Of a DNA stretch of 64,000 nt, positions 1-9,565 are shown one piece after another. The translations under genes were made by a program, and so were the position numbers. How positions within the stretch are numbered: position 1 is the first letter of the stretch; every line of letters begins with the position of its first letter. Under the pieces are notes generated by a model. It saw only the letters and a program-made list of their open reading frames with translations, searched no databases and was not told the origin of the DNA. The DNA comes from Corynebacterium testudinoris (GTDB taxonomy: Bacteria > Actinomycetota > Actinomycetes > Mycobacteriales > Mycobacteriaceae), in contig NZ_CP011545.1 of assembly GCF_001021045.1 (NCBI RefSeq), forward strand, positions 1,240,001 through 1,304,000, read 5' to 3'.

Positions 1-127
1 CAGGGGTTTTGGCGTGCTTACGCCGTCGCGTCGTCGATACGTGCGAACCAAATGCTCTCATGTCGGGGGCTGCTGTTAGCATGCCCCTATTCGCTCGTAC
101 TCTTCTATGACCTAAGGAACAGGTTCC

Positions 128-523
128 ATGACGCAGCCTTATCAGCACTACGACCAGGACGGTATGCCGATTGATCCGGCTGCCAACAACTACCACGCTT
201 TCGCCCAGCCCCAGGCCCAGCCCCAGTATGCAGTTCCCGTTCAGCCCTATGGCTACCCGCCATATGCGCAGAAGTCCAAGATCGTGGCGGCACTCCTCGC
301 GTTCTTCTTCGGCACTCTTGGTGTGCACAACTTCTACCTGGGTTACACCAACCGGGGACTCATTCAGCTTGGGCTCACTATCTTTGGCTGGTTCACGGCC
401 TTCATACTGATCGGCTTCATCTTCATCATGGCGGTTGGTGCCTGGGCCTTCGTGGAGTTCATTCTCATCCTCGTCGGTAGCGGTCAGATGGCCCATGATT
501 CCCGCGGCTTCCCGTTGAGCTAG
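128..523 (+). CDS. TM2 domain-containing membrane protein
   Basis: A 131-residue protein. The first ~50 residues are rich in Pro, Gln, Tyr and Ala and look disordered. From residue ~50 there is a TM2 domain: a short basic KSK, a hydrophobic helix, the motif GVHNFYLG, then a second long hydrophobic stretch (residues ~78-118). TM2 proteins are small two-helix membrane proteins whose bacterial role is unknown. The ATG lies 3' of TAAGGAACAGG, so the ribosome site is good. The SD overlaps a perfect 12-bp palindrome (116-127). It is 10 bp upstream of the SpoU methyltransferase gene and may be co-transcribed with it. Confidence 0.85.
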   Translation: MTQPYQHYDQDGMPIDPAANNYHAFAQPQAQPQYAVPVQPYGYPPYAQKSKIVAALLAFFFGTLGVHNFYLGYTNRGLIQLGLTIFGWFTAFILIGFIFIMAVGAWAFVEFILILVGSGQMAHDSRGFPLS

Positions 524-533
524 CGTTAGCCGC

Positions 534-1349
534 ATGCACCTAAATTTCGACGATCCTTTCACCGAGCGCACGCCCCGCATTGTCAATGCGGCAAAGCTTC
601 ACCGTGCTGCCGCCCGCAAGAAGGCGGAAGCCTTCCTCGTGGAAGGGGAGAACGCCGTGGATGCAGCCGTGGCAACCGGGGCGGCCAAGGACCTTTTCGT
701 CACCGAACAGGCAGCTGCTCGGTACCCTGAGATCGTCGCTACTGCCGGTCACATGGGCGTCTACGTCCATCCGATCAACGAGCGCGCGGCCAAGCACCTC
801 TCCGATACGGTGACCACCACGGGCCTGTTCGCGCTGTGCGAGCCCGTGCTGTGGACCGTGGGCCGGGCGATCCAGGGGCGCCCACGTTTGGTGTGTGTCC
901 CGGTAGAGACCAATGACCCAGGAAACGCGGGAACGTTGATCCGGGTGGCTGATGCGATGGGCGCCGATGCGGTGGTTTTCGCGGGGGAGACGGTGGACCC
1001 GCAGTCGAGTAAGGCTGCGCGGGCGTCGGCAGGCTCCCTGTTCCACCTTCCGGTGGCTCGCAATACGGGCGTCAAGGATGTGCTGGGTCAGTTGCGGGAG
1101 GCTGGTCTCCAGATTCTGGCCACAGCTGCGGACGGTGAAGTCGACCTCGACGAGGCCGGGGACTTGCTGGAGAAGCCGACGGCGTGGCTGTTCGGTAATG
1201 AGGCACACGGTCTGGGGGAGGAGCTGCTCAGTGCGGCGGACCACCGGGTGCGTATTCCCATCCGGGGGCGCGCCGAGTCGCTGAACCTAGCCACCGCAGC
1301 CTCCATTTGTCTGTATGAGTCCGCCAAGGCGCAAGCGCGCGAGGAATAG
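534..1349 (+). CDS. TrmH/SpoU-family RNA 2'-O-ribose methyltransferase
   Basis: A 271-residue SPOUT methyltransferase that transfers a methyl group from SAM to a ribose 2'-OH in rRNA or tRNA. All three SpoU motifs are visible: NDPGNAGTLIRVADAMGAD (motif 1, residues ~124-142), LFGNEAHGL (motif 2, ~219-227) and LNLATAASICLYE (motif 3, ~250-262), which build the knotted SAM site. The N-terminal ~110 residues fit an SpoU substrate-binding domain. The target nucleotide cannot be read from sequence. It lies directly upstream of the DMT transporter gene (6-bp gap) and two genes before pheS; this rRNA methylase-pheST neighbourhood is common in actinobacteria and firmicutes. Confidence 0.9.
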   Translation: MHLNFDDPFTERTPRIVNAAKLHRAAARKKAEAFLVEGENAVDAAVATGAAKDLFVTEQAAARYPEIVATAGHMGVYVHPINERAAKHLSDTVTTTGLFALCEPVLWTVGRAIQGRPRLVCVPVETNDPGNAGTLIRVADAMGADAVVFAGETVDPQSSKAARASAGSLFHLPVARNTGVKDVLGQLREAGLQILATAADGEVDLDEAGDLLEKPTAWLFGNEAHGLGEELLSAADHRVRIPIRGRAESLNLATAASICLYESAKAQAREE

Positions 1350-1355
1350 CTCACG

Positions 1356-2231
1356 GTGACGATTTCTCCTGCCCGCCTCATTGCCCTCACGCTCACGTGG
1401 GCGACCATCTGGTCGGGGGCTTTCGTTGCCATGAAGGTGGCAAGTCAGTCTGCCGGGGCGTTCGCGATCGTGGGCATTCGCTGCACCATCGCCGGTGCCA
1501 TCATGATCGCCGCGGCCTGGGGTGCGCGCAAAGCCCTGACCCGTAGTGGGGTCAAAGGCACCATCGTCATCGGGATATTGAACAATCTCGGATACCTCGG
1601 CCTCATGGCCAGCGCGATGCCGTATGTCTCAGCCGGAATGGCAGCGATTATCACCGCGCTGACTCCGTTGGCGGTGCTGGTGATCTCGGCATTGCGGGGG
1701 CGAGCGCTGCTCATCACGCAGTGGATCGGCTGTGTCGTGGGCTTCCTCGGTGTTGTCGGTTCGGCGTGGACGCGACTGGATAGCGGGGAGACACAGTGGC
1801 GGGGGATCCTCTTCGCCCTGGGCGCGGTCGCCTGCCTGGTGGCTGGCACGGTGCTCACCCCGAAGCTCGTGCCGCCGGGAAGTCCGTGGCTGTCCACAGG
1901 TATTCAAAGCCTGGCCGCGGGTATCCCTGCCCTCGGCCTGTCACTCCTCTTCGAAGACACCCCCACTTTCAGCACGCCGTTCATCGTGGCCGAGGCCTAC
2001 CTCATCCTCGGGGCCTCGGTGTTGGGCATGACGATGTGGCTGCAGCTCATCCGCGAGGCCGGTCCAGATCGGGCGGCGGTCGCTCATTTTCTGCCGCCGC
2101 TCATCAGCATCGCGCTGGGTGCTCTCATCTTGGGCGAGGCGGTTTCCCCGCTCGCCCTGGCTATGTGTATCCCCGTTGCCATTGGCGTTGCCCTGGCTAC
2201 CCGGCGCCCGCGCAAGCCCCGACAGCTCTAA
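1356..2231 (+). CDS. EamA/DMT-family transporter
   Basis: A 291-residue integral membrane protein with about ten hydrophobic helices in two repeated halves, as in the drug/metabolite transporter (EamA, RhaT-like) superfamily. The first helix carries TWATIWSGAFVAMKVA, typical of EamA repeats, and the second half repeats the pattern (AYLILGASVLGMTMWLQLI, then PLISIALGALILGEA). Members export amino acids, metabolites or drugs; the substrate is not predictable here. The start is GTG at 1356, 6 bp after the methyltransferase stop, so the two are probably co-transcribed. The C-terminus ends in a short basic cytoplasmic tail. Confidence 0.85.
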   Translation: MTISPARLIALTLTWATIWSGAFVAMKVASQSAGAFAIVGIRCTIAGAIMIAAAWGARKALTRSGVKGTIVIGILNNLGYLGLMASAMPYVSAGMAAIITALTPLAVLVISALRGRALLITQWIGCVVGFLGVVGSAWTRLDSGETQWRGILFALGAVACLVAGTVLTPKLVPPGSPWLSTGIQSLAAGIPALGLSLLFEDTPTFSTPFIVAEAYLILGASVLGMTMWLQLIREAGPDRAAVAHFLPPLISIALGALILGEAVSPLALAMCIPVAIGVALATRRPRKPRQL

Positions 2232-2300
2232 ATCAGGTCGGCCAGGTATGCTGTACGAGTCTCAAATTGAAGTGTTCACTGCATGGAAGGGTTCGGGTAG

Positions 2301-3353
<1,053 letters not shown>

Positions 3354-3389
3354 TCACCCCGGTTCGAGAAGAAAAAGAGGGAAATTCAT

Positions 3390-5903
3390 ATGCTTATCGC
3401 TCAGAACTGGGTGACCGGACTCCTCCGTCATGCCAACCCGGACTTCGCTGTGTCGAACGAGGAGCTGGACTCCGGCTTCGTCCGCGTCGGCTTCGAGACC
3501 GAGGGTTTCGCTCCTATCCCGGAGACGACTGGCCCGCTGGTCATCGGTGTGGTGAGAAACATTGAAGAGCTGACGCAGTTCAAAAAGCCCATCCGCTACT
3601 GCCTCGTCGATGTCGGCGACGCCAATGGCACGGGTGAGCTCCAGGGCATCGTCTGTGGCGCCCGCAACTTCGTTGAAGGCGACACCGTCGTCGTCGCGCT
3701 GCCCGGCTCCGAACTGCCCGGTGGCTTCAAGATCGCTGCCCGCGAGACCTACGACCACATTTCCAACGGCATGATCTGCTCGGCCGCCGAGCTCGGCTTC
3801 ACCGACAAGCAGAATCCCGGCATCATCACGCTCGATCCGTCCTATGGCGAGCCCGGTCAGGATGCCCGCGAGGCCCTCGGATTGAGCGACACGGTCTTCG
3901 ACGTCAACATCACCCCGGACCGCGGCTATGCGCTGTCCGCCCGTGGTCTTACCCGCGAGATCGCCTCGGCCTTCGATCTCACTTACACCGACGTCGCCCT
4001 GGAACCCGCCGTCGGCGGCTTCGAGCTTTCCGACGTCCCGGCTCCCGCCGGTCAGCTCATCGACATCGACGTCAAGCCGGAAACCAAGACCATCCGCTTC
4101 GGCCTGCGCAAAGTCACCGGCATCGACCCGCAGGCGGTGTCGCCGTTCTGGCTGCAGCGCGAGCTCATGCTCTCCGGCCAGCGTCCGGTCAACGTCGCCA
4201 CCGACGTCACCAACTACGTCATGTTGCTGCTCGGGCAGCCGATGCACGCCTTCGATGCCGCCGAGATCTCCGGCGGCCTGGTGGTGCGCAATGCGACGGC
4301 GGGGGAGAAGTTCGAGACCCTCGATCACGTCACGCGCACCCTCGATTCGGGCGACGTCGTCATCTGCGACGAGACCGGCATCCAGTCCCTGGCTGGCGTC
4401 ATGGGCGGCACGCGTTCGGAGATTTCGGAGCAGACCACCGATGTCTACTTCGAGGCCGCGACGTGGGACCCCATCACCGTCGCCCGCACTTCCCGCCGGC
4501 ACAAGTTGTCGTCGGAAGCTTCTCGACGCTTCGAGCGGGGCGTCGACCCAGCCATCGTCGAGGTAGCCCTCGACATGGCGTGCGCCCTCCTCGTTGACAT
4601 TGCCGGCGGCAGCGTCGATGAGGGCCGCACCCTCATCGGTGAGGTCCCCGCACGTTCGGCCATCACCATGCGCGTGACCCACCCCTCCGAGCTCATCGGC
4701 GTGGACTACGACCGCGACACCGTTATCCGCCGCCTCGAAGAAGTCGGTTGCGCCGTTGAGGTCTCCGAATGCGGTGGCAAGCTCACCGTCACCCCGCCGA
4801 CCTGGCGCACTGACTTCGCCTTGCCGGAGGATCTCATCGAAGAGATCATGCGGCTAGAAGGACTGGAAGACATCCCGCTCGTCCTGCCGACCCCGGCCGG
4901 TGGCCGCGGACTTACCCCTGCCCAGGCCCGCCGCCGGGCCATCGGCCACGCACTGGCCTACAACGGCTACGCCGAAATCTTGCCCAGCCCCTTCATTCCC
5001 AACGACACCTTCGATACCTGGGGCCTGCCGGCCGACGACGAGCGCCGCCAGGCCGTCGCGGTGCGAAACCCTCTCGAGGCCGACCGCGGAATCCTGGGCA
5101 CCACGTTGCTGCCCTCGATGCTCGACTCTTTGGCCCGCAACGTCGCCCGGGGGCTCGGCGACGTCGCGCTCTTCGGCATCCAGCAGGTCTCCTTCGCTCG
5201 CGACGACGTATCCCCGATGCCTTCGGTAAAGCAGCGTCCCTCCGACGAGGTACTGCAGGAGCTGCGGGAATCCCTCCCGTACCAGCCGCTGCATGCCGCC
5301 ACCGTCGGTACCGGCGACATCGAATTCGAGGGTCCCTGGGGCAAGGGCCGTACATACTCCTACGCCGACGCCATCGAATCAGCCCGAGTTGTCGCCCGTG
5401 CCGCAGGCGTCGAGCTCGACGTGGTCTCGGCCAACACGCTGCCCTGGCACCCGGGGCGTTGCGCCGCCTTGGTAGTCGACGGCACCGTTGTCGGCCACGC
5501 CGGCGAGCTGCACCCCCAGGTCATCGAGGCTCTGGGCTTGCCGGCCCGCACCTGCGCCATGGAAATCGACGTCACCGCCCTGCCGCTGGAAGAGACCTTC
5601 CCGGCCCCGGTGTTGTCCTCCTTCCCGGCCCTCCACCAGGACATCGCCCTCGTCGTCGATGAGTCGGTCCCCGCCGAAGATGTTCGGCGAGTCGTCGCCG
5701 AAGGTGCCGGAGACCTGCTGGAAAGCGTCGAGCTTTTCGACGTCTACCGTTCCCAGCAGCTCGGCGAGGGCAAGAAGTCCCTGGCCTTTGCTCTGCTCTT
5801 CCGCGCCCAGGATCGCACCCTCACCGACGAGGAGGCCAATGAGCGTCGGCTCGCTGCGGCCGCACTGGCGAAGGAGCGCTTCGGCGCCGATATGCGCGCC
5901 TAA
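3390..5903 (+). CDS. pheT: Phenylalanine--tRNA ligase beta subunit
   Basis: An 837-residue beta subunit of PheRS. Reading along it: an N-terminal tRNA-binding OB fold (~40-150), the B3/B4 editing domain (~205-360, which hydrolyses mischarged Tyr-tRNA-Phe), the B5 DNA-binding-like domain (~400-475), a class II-like inactive core, and the C-terminal ferredoxin-fold anticodon-binding domain (LSSFPALHQDIALVVDE ... GKKSLAFALLFRAQDRTLTDEE, ~740-835). The start is a clear ATG preceded by AAAAAGAGGGAAA. It is the second gene of the pheST operon and is followed by a long hairpin and then an IS-rich island. Confidence 0.97.
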   Translation: MLIAQNWVTGLLRHANPDFAVSNEELDSGFVRVGFETEGFAPIPETTGPLVIGVVRNIEELTQFKKPIRYCLVDVGDANGTGELQGIVCGARNFVEGDTVVVALPGSELPGGFKIAARETYDHISNGMICSAAELGFTDKQNPGIITLDPSYGEPGQDAREALGLSDTVFDVNITPDRGYALSARGLTREIASAFDLTYTDVALEPAVGGFELSDVPAPAGQLIDIDVKPETKTIRFGLRKVTGIDPQAVSPFWLQRELMLSGQRPVNVATDVTNYVMLLLGQPMHAFDAAEISGGLVVRNATAGEKFETLDHVTRTLDSGDVVICDETGIQSLAGVMGGTRSEISEQTTDVYFEAATWDPITVARTSRRHKLSSEASRRFERGVDPAIVEVALDMACALLVDIAGGSVDEGRTLIGEVPARSAITMRVTHPSELIGVDYDRDTVIRRLEEVGCAVEVSECGGKLTVTPPTWRTDFALPEDLIEEIMRLEGLEDIPLVLPTPAGGRGLTPAQARRRAIGHALAYNGYAEILPSPFIPNDTFDTWGLPADDERRQAVAVRNPLEADRGILGTTLLPSMLDSLARNVARGLGDVALFGIQQVSFARDDVSPMPSVKQRPSDEVLQELRESLPYQPLHAATVGTGDIEFEGPWGKGRTYSYADAIESARVVARAAGVELDVVSANTLPWHPGRCAALVVDGTVVGHAGELHPQVIEALGLPARTCAMEIDVTALPLEETFPAPVLSSFPALHQDIALVVDESVPAEDVRRVVAEGAGDLLESVELFDVYRSQQLGEGKKSLAFALLFRAQDRTLTDEEANERRLAAAALAKERFGADMRA

Positions 5904-5915
5904 CCTTCGCTCCTT

Positions 5916-5984
5916 AATGCGGGAGGCAATGGCCGGAGACACCCCTCGATGGTGGGTGCCTCCGTAGCCGTTGCCTCCCGCATT
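5916..5984 (+). terminator. Long near-perfect hairpin after pheT
   Basis: A 69-nt inverted repeat starting 13 bp after the pheT stop. The arms begin AATGCGGGAGGCAATGGC and end GCCGTTGCCTCCCGCATT, about 29 paired bases around a ~9-nt loop with few mismatches. It is not followed by a clean T-run (CGGCTTGTTAAATG follows), so it is either a strong, atypical terminator or an RNA-processing or attenuator structure at the edge of the conserved operon. Confidence 0.6.
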
Positions 5985-6087
5985 CGGCTTGTTAAATGCG
6001 TGGAAGAGGTCACTGTTGTATTTTGTGCCGGCTACAAGGCCGACGGCCAGGTCGTGAGCTGGGTCTTTGCACTAGCATACGATCCAA

Positions 6088-6588
6088 TGTGTTCCGGACG
6101 TGTATTTTGAAGCGGCGTGGTAATCATCGTGAAGCACCGCAGTGGGCATCATGAAGCAACTGCCCACCACGGTGGATGACCATACAACGGGGCTTGACAG
6201 TTACTCGACGATGGTCGGCCGCAGTCTCATGTTCGGCCCGTCCAAACTGATGATCTCCGCTCCACCGACAAGACGGTTGAGCAATGACTCAGCCACGACT
6301 TTTTCAGCCATGGATGTGTACCACTTCTCCGGATCGAACTGCGAGGTCACCATCATCGATCCTTTTCCTTCCCGCGCGTACAGGACAATAAGGAGCATAT
6401 TCGAGGTGTCGGTGTTGATCGGGGTGGTCGGGAAACTATCCAGAGCAAGTAGCTCTGTGGTGGTGACCTGGTTGATCAACTACAGACGTTTCGAAGGCCT
6501 GGGCCCTATCTGTGTTTTGTGCTTCACGAAGCTCACTCCAGCGTTTCAGGATCGTTACCACGCTGCTTCAAAATACACGTCCCTAACA
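6088..6588 (-). mobile_element. Internally deleted IS21-family element (501 bp)
   Basis: The two ends are inverted repeats: GGACGTGTATTTTGAAGC at 6096-6113 is matched on the other strand at 6582-6565, and the match runs to ~33 bp with about three mismatches. The element begins TGTGTT and ends AACA, the TG...CA termini of IS21. It is flanked by a 5-bp direct repeat TCCAA (6083-6087 and 6589-6593), a size known for IS21 insertions. Inside, only the 3' part of istB remains; istA and most of istB are gone. It therefore resembles a miniature, non-autonomous IS21 derivative rather than an ordinary decayed copy. Confidence 0.75.
6201..6479 (-). pseudogene. IstB-like ATP-binding protein, C-terminal fragment
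   Basis: A 92-codon open stretch that matches the last third of IS21 helper ATPases (IstB). It has a Walker B-like ELLALDSFPTTPINTD, the SMMVTSQFDPEKWY segment (compare the usual TIITSQ...W of IstB) and NRLVGGAEIISLDGPNMR near the end. The Walker A region (~residues 100-110 of a complete ~250-residue IstB) is missing and the frame is closed by TAG just upstream of 6479. It has a TTG at its edge but no believable start. IstB loads the transposase IstA on target DNA; this remnant cannot do so. Confidence 0.8.
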
Positions 6589-6648
6589 TCCAACGTGGTC
6601 AAGTCCGCGGGAGTGGTGTTTCTACCTTTCGATAAAACTGAAGGCCTA

Positions 6649-8009
6649 ACGACCCCAAGGGCCGGCACGCACCCGATACCAATACCGGTTCATGCCACCA
6701 CCTCAGCCTTCTCACCGGGGTCAATGATATTAGCCCTCATCAGCGTCTTGGTCTGCTCCAGACTCGTCAACGACATATACCGTTTCTGCTGAATCCAATC
6801 ATCATGCTGCTCCGCCAACACAGCCCCCACCAAACGGATCACAGCCTCACGATTGGGAAAGATGCCCACGACATCAGTACGCCTACGGATCTCCCGATTG
6901 AGCCGCTCAGTCGGGTTATTCGACCACACCTTCTTCCACACCGACTTCGGCGTATTCGTAAACGCCAACAGCTCATCCAACGACTCCTCCAGATAGTCAG
7001 CAACATGCGGAAACCTCTGCTCGCAAAACGCCACGACCTCCCTCGCCTGGGCCCACACCGATGCTGCATCCGGTTGCTGGAAGATCGTGTGGAACATCGC
7101 CGATAACGTCGGCCACTGCGTCTTCGACACCAGCCCGGAGAGATTCTTGGCGAAATGGGTCCGACACCGCTGCCATGACGCATTCGGTAATACCTCGCCG
7201 ATCGCGTGCTGGATACCCAGGTGCGCGTCACTAGTAACCAGGTACACCTCGTTAAGGCCCCTAGCCTTAAGATCCCGGAAGAACCCAGTCCACGACGCTG
7301 ATGACTCTGCGGTGGCGACCTGCATGCCCAATAGTTCCCGGTAGCCTTCAGCATTAACCCCGGTGGCCAACAACACGGAGGTTTTCACCACCCGTCCGCC
7401 TTCGCGGACTTTCATGGTTAACGCGTCACACGAGACGTAGAGATACGGGCTGGTATCCAATGGTCTGGTGCGGAAGTCCTCGACCATGGTGTCGAGTTCT
7501 TTGGCCATCTCGGATACCTGGGACTTCGAGAGGTTGTTAATCCCGAGGGTGGCGACCAGGTCGTTCATCCTGCGGGTGGAGACCCCTTTGAGGTAGCAAG
7601 TGGCGATCACGGTGGTCAGGGCTCGTTCGGCTCGGGTGCGTCGTTCCAGCAGCCAGTCGGGGAAGAAGGAGCCGGTGCGTAGTTTCGGGATGGCGACGTC
7701 GATGGTGCCCACCCGGGTGTCGAGGTCGCGGTGCGGTAGCCATTGCGGGTGTTGACGCGAGCATCGCTGGTGGTGGCGTAATCGGCGCCGCAGACCTGAT
7801 CGGCCTGGGTCGACAGGATTTGGTTGATGAAGCTTTGGAGCATCTGCCGCATCAGGTCCGGCGAGGCCTGGGAGAGCAGGTCGTCGAGGTAGGTGGTCGG
7901 GTCGATAGAATGAGGGCCAGCGGCCATCGTGGGTTGTCCTTTCGAGGAGATGTAGGAGTTGATTCGAAAGGTACCTGCGGTGGTCGCCCACATTTTCCCT
8001 GGGGGTCGT
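6649..8009 (-). mobile_element. IS256-family insertion sequence
   Basis: An element of ~1.36 kb around a Mutator/IS256-type transposase. Imperfect terminal inverted repeats are visible: ACGACCCCAAGGG at 6649-6661 and, on the opposite strand, ACGACCCCCAGGG at 8009-7997. The exact outer ends may lie a few bases further out, and I found no convincing 8-9 bp target duplication. It lies ~60 bp from the IS21 relic, so two elements have landed in the same gap between pheT and argC. Confidence 0.8.
6690..7927 (-). pseudogene. IS256-family transposase, frameshifted near its 5' end
   Basis: The real start is the ATG at 7927 (MAAGPHSIDPTTYLDDLLSQ), preceded by AAAGGA at a good distance. The N-terminal ~65 residues, ending DARVNTRNGYRT, are in one frame; the remaining ~345 residues (RDLDTRVGTIDVAIPKLRTG onward) are in another. 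The break is at ~7732, where one C seems lost from a CCC run. The main frame keeps the family features: catalytic Asp in YVSCDALTMKV and LVTSDAHLGI, the CRTHFAKNL motif and Glu in NNPTERLNREIRRRTDVVG. One base would restore a ~411-residue enzyme, so this is a recent mutation, a sequencing error or, less likely, programmed frameshifting. Confidence 0.85.
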
Positions 8010-8372
8010 CACCGGCAGCTACAGATACACCACGCTAGAGGACATAACCATCCAACGTCACCGGCCAATCATGGCCACGTGGGGTTGAAGGACAATCGCA
8101 CCGCCGCCTTGGCCCAGGGAGTTATTGCTCCTCGACAGGCCAATTTTGAACGTCGAGACCGGTAGGGGAGAGGGCCTGCAACTCAGATTATGTCGGAGGT
8201 TTTCGATTCACTCAGTTTCGGGCCTAGCTAGGGTGCGCAAAACTGGCCTCAGTCACGTAGCTTCGGCGTTGATGTTCGTGTGAAATTGTTGAACCTAGGC
8301 CCCGGCGTGGCGCCTTTCCCTGATAGAAGAGTTCGTGATTCGGTGTCGTACCAGGCATCTGTGCAACGCCGT
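8010..8372. other. Gap with no recognisable gene
   Basis: From the IS256 end to the interrupted membrane-protein gene I see no coding sequence with a convincing start or family. Open frames here are short and have irregular composition. It is probably remnant DNA from IS activity. Confidence 0.5.
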
Positions 8373-8729
8373 TTATGCCCCAGCCAGCAGTAGGGGCGGG
8401 GCAAGACAGAACAGAAAGCCCAAGAACGACACCGGACCTGGAGGCAGCGCAAGGAGAACCCCGGTGATTGCAGCGCCCACGAGCAGATAGACGATGTCCC
8501 AGAGCTTGGAATCGATCTGCGCGACTTCGAGTGAAAGACCGAAAACTATGGCGAGGGCTCCAATCGCGATGAGTTAGTTGGCACGATCTGGACTGGAGTC
8601 GCCGGGGACTAAACGCCCTATCAGCAGAATTATGAAGCCCAGCGCTATCGCTCCGATTTCGGCCCAGGGGGCCGCGACTACTCCGGAAAGGTAGAGGATC
8701 TGATCCGTTGATAGACGTGCTCTTGTCAC
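8373..8729 (-). pseudogene. Small membrane protein gene with an in-frame TAA
   Basis: Reading on the minus strand from GTG at 8729 (VTRARLSTDQILYLSG, preceded by AGAGAGG) gives two hydrophobic segments up to ...GDSSPDRAN, then TAA at 8574-8576. The same frame then continues for 66 codons without a break to TAA at 8373, encoding a strongly membrane-like second half (LIAIGALAIVFGLSLEVAQ ... DIVYLLVGAAITGVLLALPP). The undamaged protein would have ~118 residues and four or so transmembrane helices. A single CAA to TAA change (Gln to stop) explains the break. I do not recognise the family. A TTG at 8786 is an alternative, poorer start. Confidence 0.6.
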
Positions 8730-8786
8730 AATGAACGCCTGCCTCTCTGGGAACTGGACCTCGAAAGTGGACAGGGTTCTACTCAA

Positions 8787-9191
8787 GACGCCGTAGTAAT
8801 CTTAGCGGATCCAGCCATCTCGAAGTCGTTTTCCGAGCGGAAGCCGAACCGCGACTGCGCCACTGAGAGCGCGGGCCGACGACTTATGAGATTACTGGCG
8901 AAAACGGTCTCATCTTAACGATGGGATGTGGCAGCCTGGGGTAGTCGGAGACTAGGTTCCACCCTAGAAGGACGATGCTGGCGCGACCCAGTCACTAACG
9001 CCAAGGAAATCAAAGGAATTGTTAAGAATGTCGAGGTTTTCCTGATGGGCAACGTCGGAAATCCCATCATCGGAAAACCTCGGCTTACATCCCGGGACCA
9101 ACATTCCTTCCACACTACCGACCAGCTGCGCTCTCAAGTACGATGAGCCCGACTACTTTGAATCACGTGGCATTCCAACACCGAAAAGTCC
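8787..9191. other. Gap with no confident gene
   Basis: Lies between the broken membrane-protein gene and the candidate immunity gene. A 72-codon plus-strand frame (GTG 8928 to 9146) contains some protein-like sequence (AKEIKGIVKNVEVFLMGNVG) but has no ribosome site and no recognisable family. It may be a gene remnant. Confidence 0.4.
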
Positions 9192-9563
9192 TTAATTGTC
9201 CCCGGAAAAGTAGCCGGGAACCCAGTGGCGCCACAAAAAGTCGATGTCATACTCGGGCAGTTCCGAAATAAGCGCCTTCTCAATCCAGAGGCCTTCGTCA
9301 ATCCACTCTCTAATATTGAAACCAGGGCGCCATCTGAGTTTTCCATCAGGTCGATCCTCTCTTCCAAGGAAATTCTCACGCCATAGGCGGGACCAGCGGT
9401 ACAGACGGTCACCCAATTCTTCAGACAACCCCATTTCATCTGGATAGGTTACGACGCGAGGCCCACTTCGTGGAAAGGGAACAATATCAGCCCATAGAGA
9501 GGTGGGGTGGCCGAATTCTGGCCTCAGGCACAGCAGCGGTTGGTCTTCCGTGGAGCCTTTCAT
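9192..9563 (-). CDS. Small acidic/Trp-rich protein, candidate immunity protein
   Basis: A 123-residue soluble protein starting at the ATG of TAATAATGAAAGGC (MKGSTEDQPLLCLRPEFG), 2 bp after the stop of the toxin-like frame and with AAGGG ~11 nt upstream. It has no signal peptide or membrane helix and is rich in Trp, Arg, Asp and Glu (LYRWSRLWRENFLG, ELPEYDIDFLWRHW). I do not recognise the family. Its size, cytoplasmic character and position just after a toxin-like C-terminal module on the same strand are what polymorphic-toxin immunity genes show; that assignment is inference from context. An earlier start at 9626 would overlap the preceding frame and is less likely. Confidence 0.55.
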   Translation of the reverse strand: MKGSTEDQPLLCLRPEFGHPTSLWADIVPFPRSGPRVVTYPDEMGLSEELGDRLYRWSRLWRENFLGREDRPDGKLRWRPGFNIREWIDEGLWIEKALISELPEYDIDFLWRHWVPGYFSGDN

Positions 9564-9565
9564 TA

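Noticed and set aside
3354..4682. A long minus-strand frame (442 codons) opposite pheT.
   Set aside because: A mirror frame of a high-GC gene. pheT is certain on the plus strand, and the mirror protein is Gly/Asp/Val-rich with no family.
6142..6792. A 216-codon plus-strand frame across the IS21 relic and IS256 end.
   Set aside because: It runs antisense to the istB fragment and across the IS boundary; the composition is not protein-like.
8010..8030. A target duplication for the IS256 element.
   Set aside because: Sequences outside the two inverted repeats do not match over 8-9 bp; the outer ends could not be fixed well enough to claim one.
8928..9146. A 72-codon plus-strand frame in the accessory island.
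   Set aside because: It starts with GTG without a ribosome site, has no recognisable family and lies in decayed DNA. Noted only as a possible remnant.
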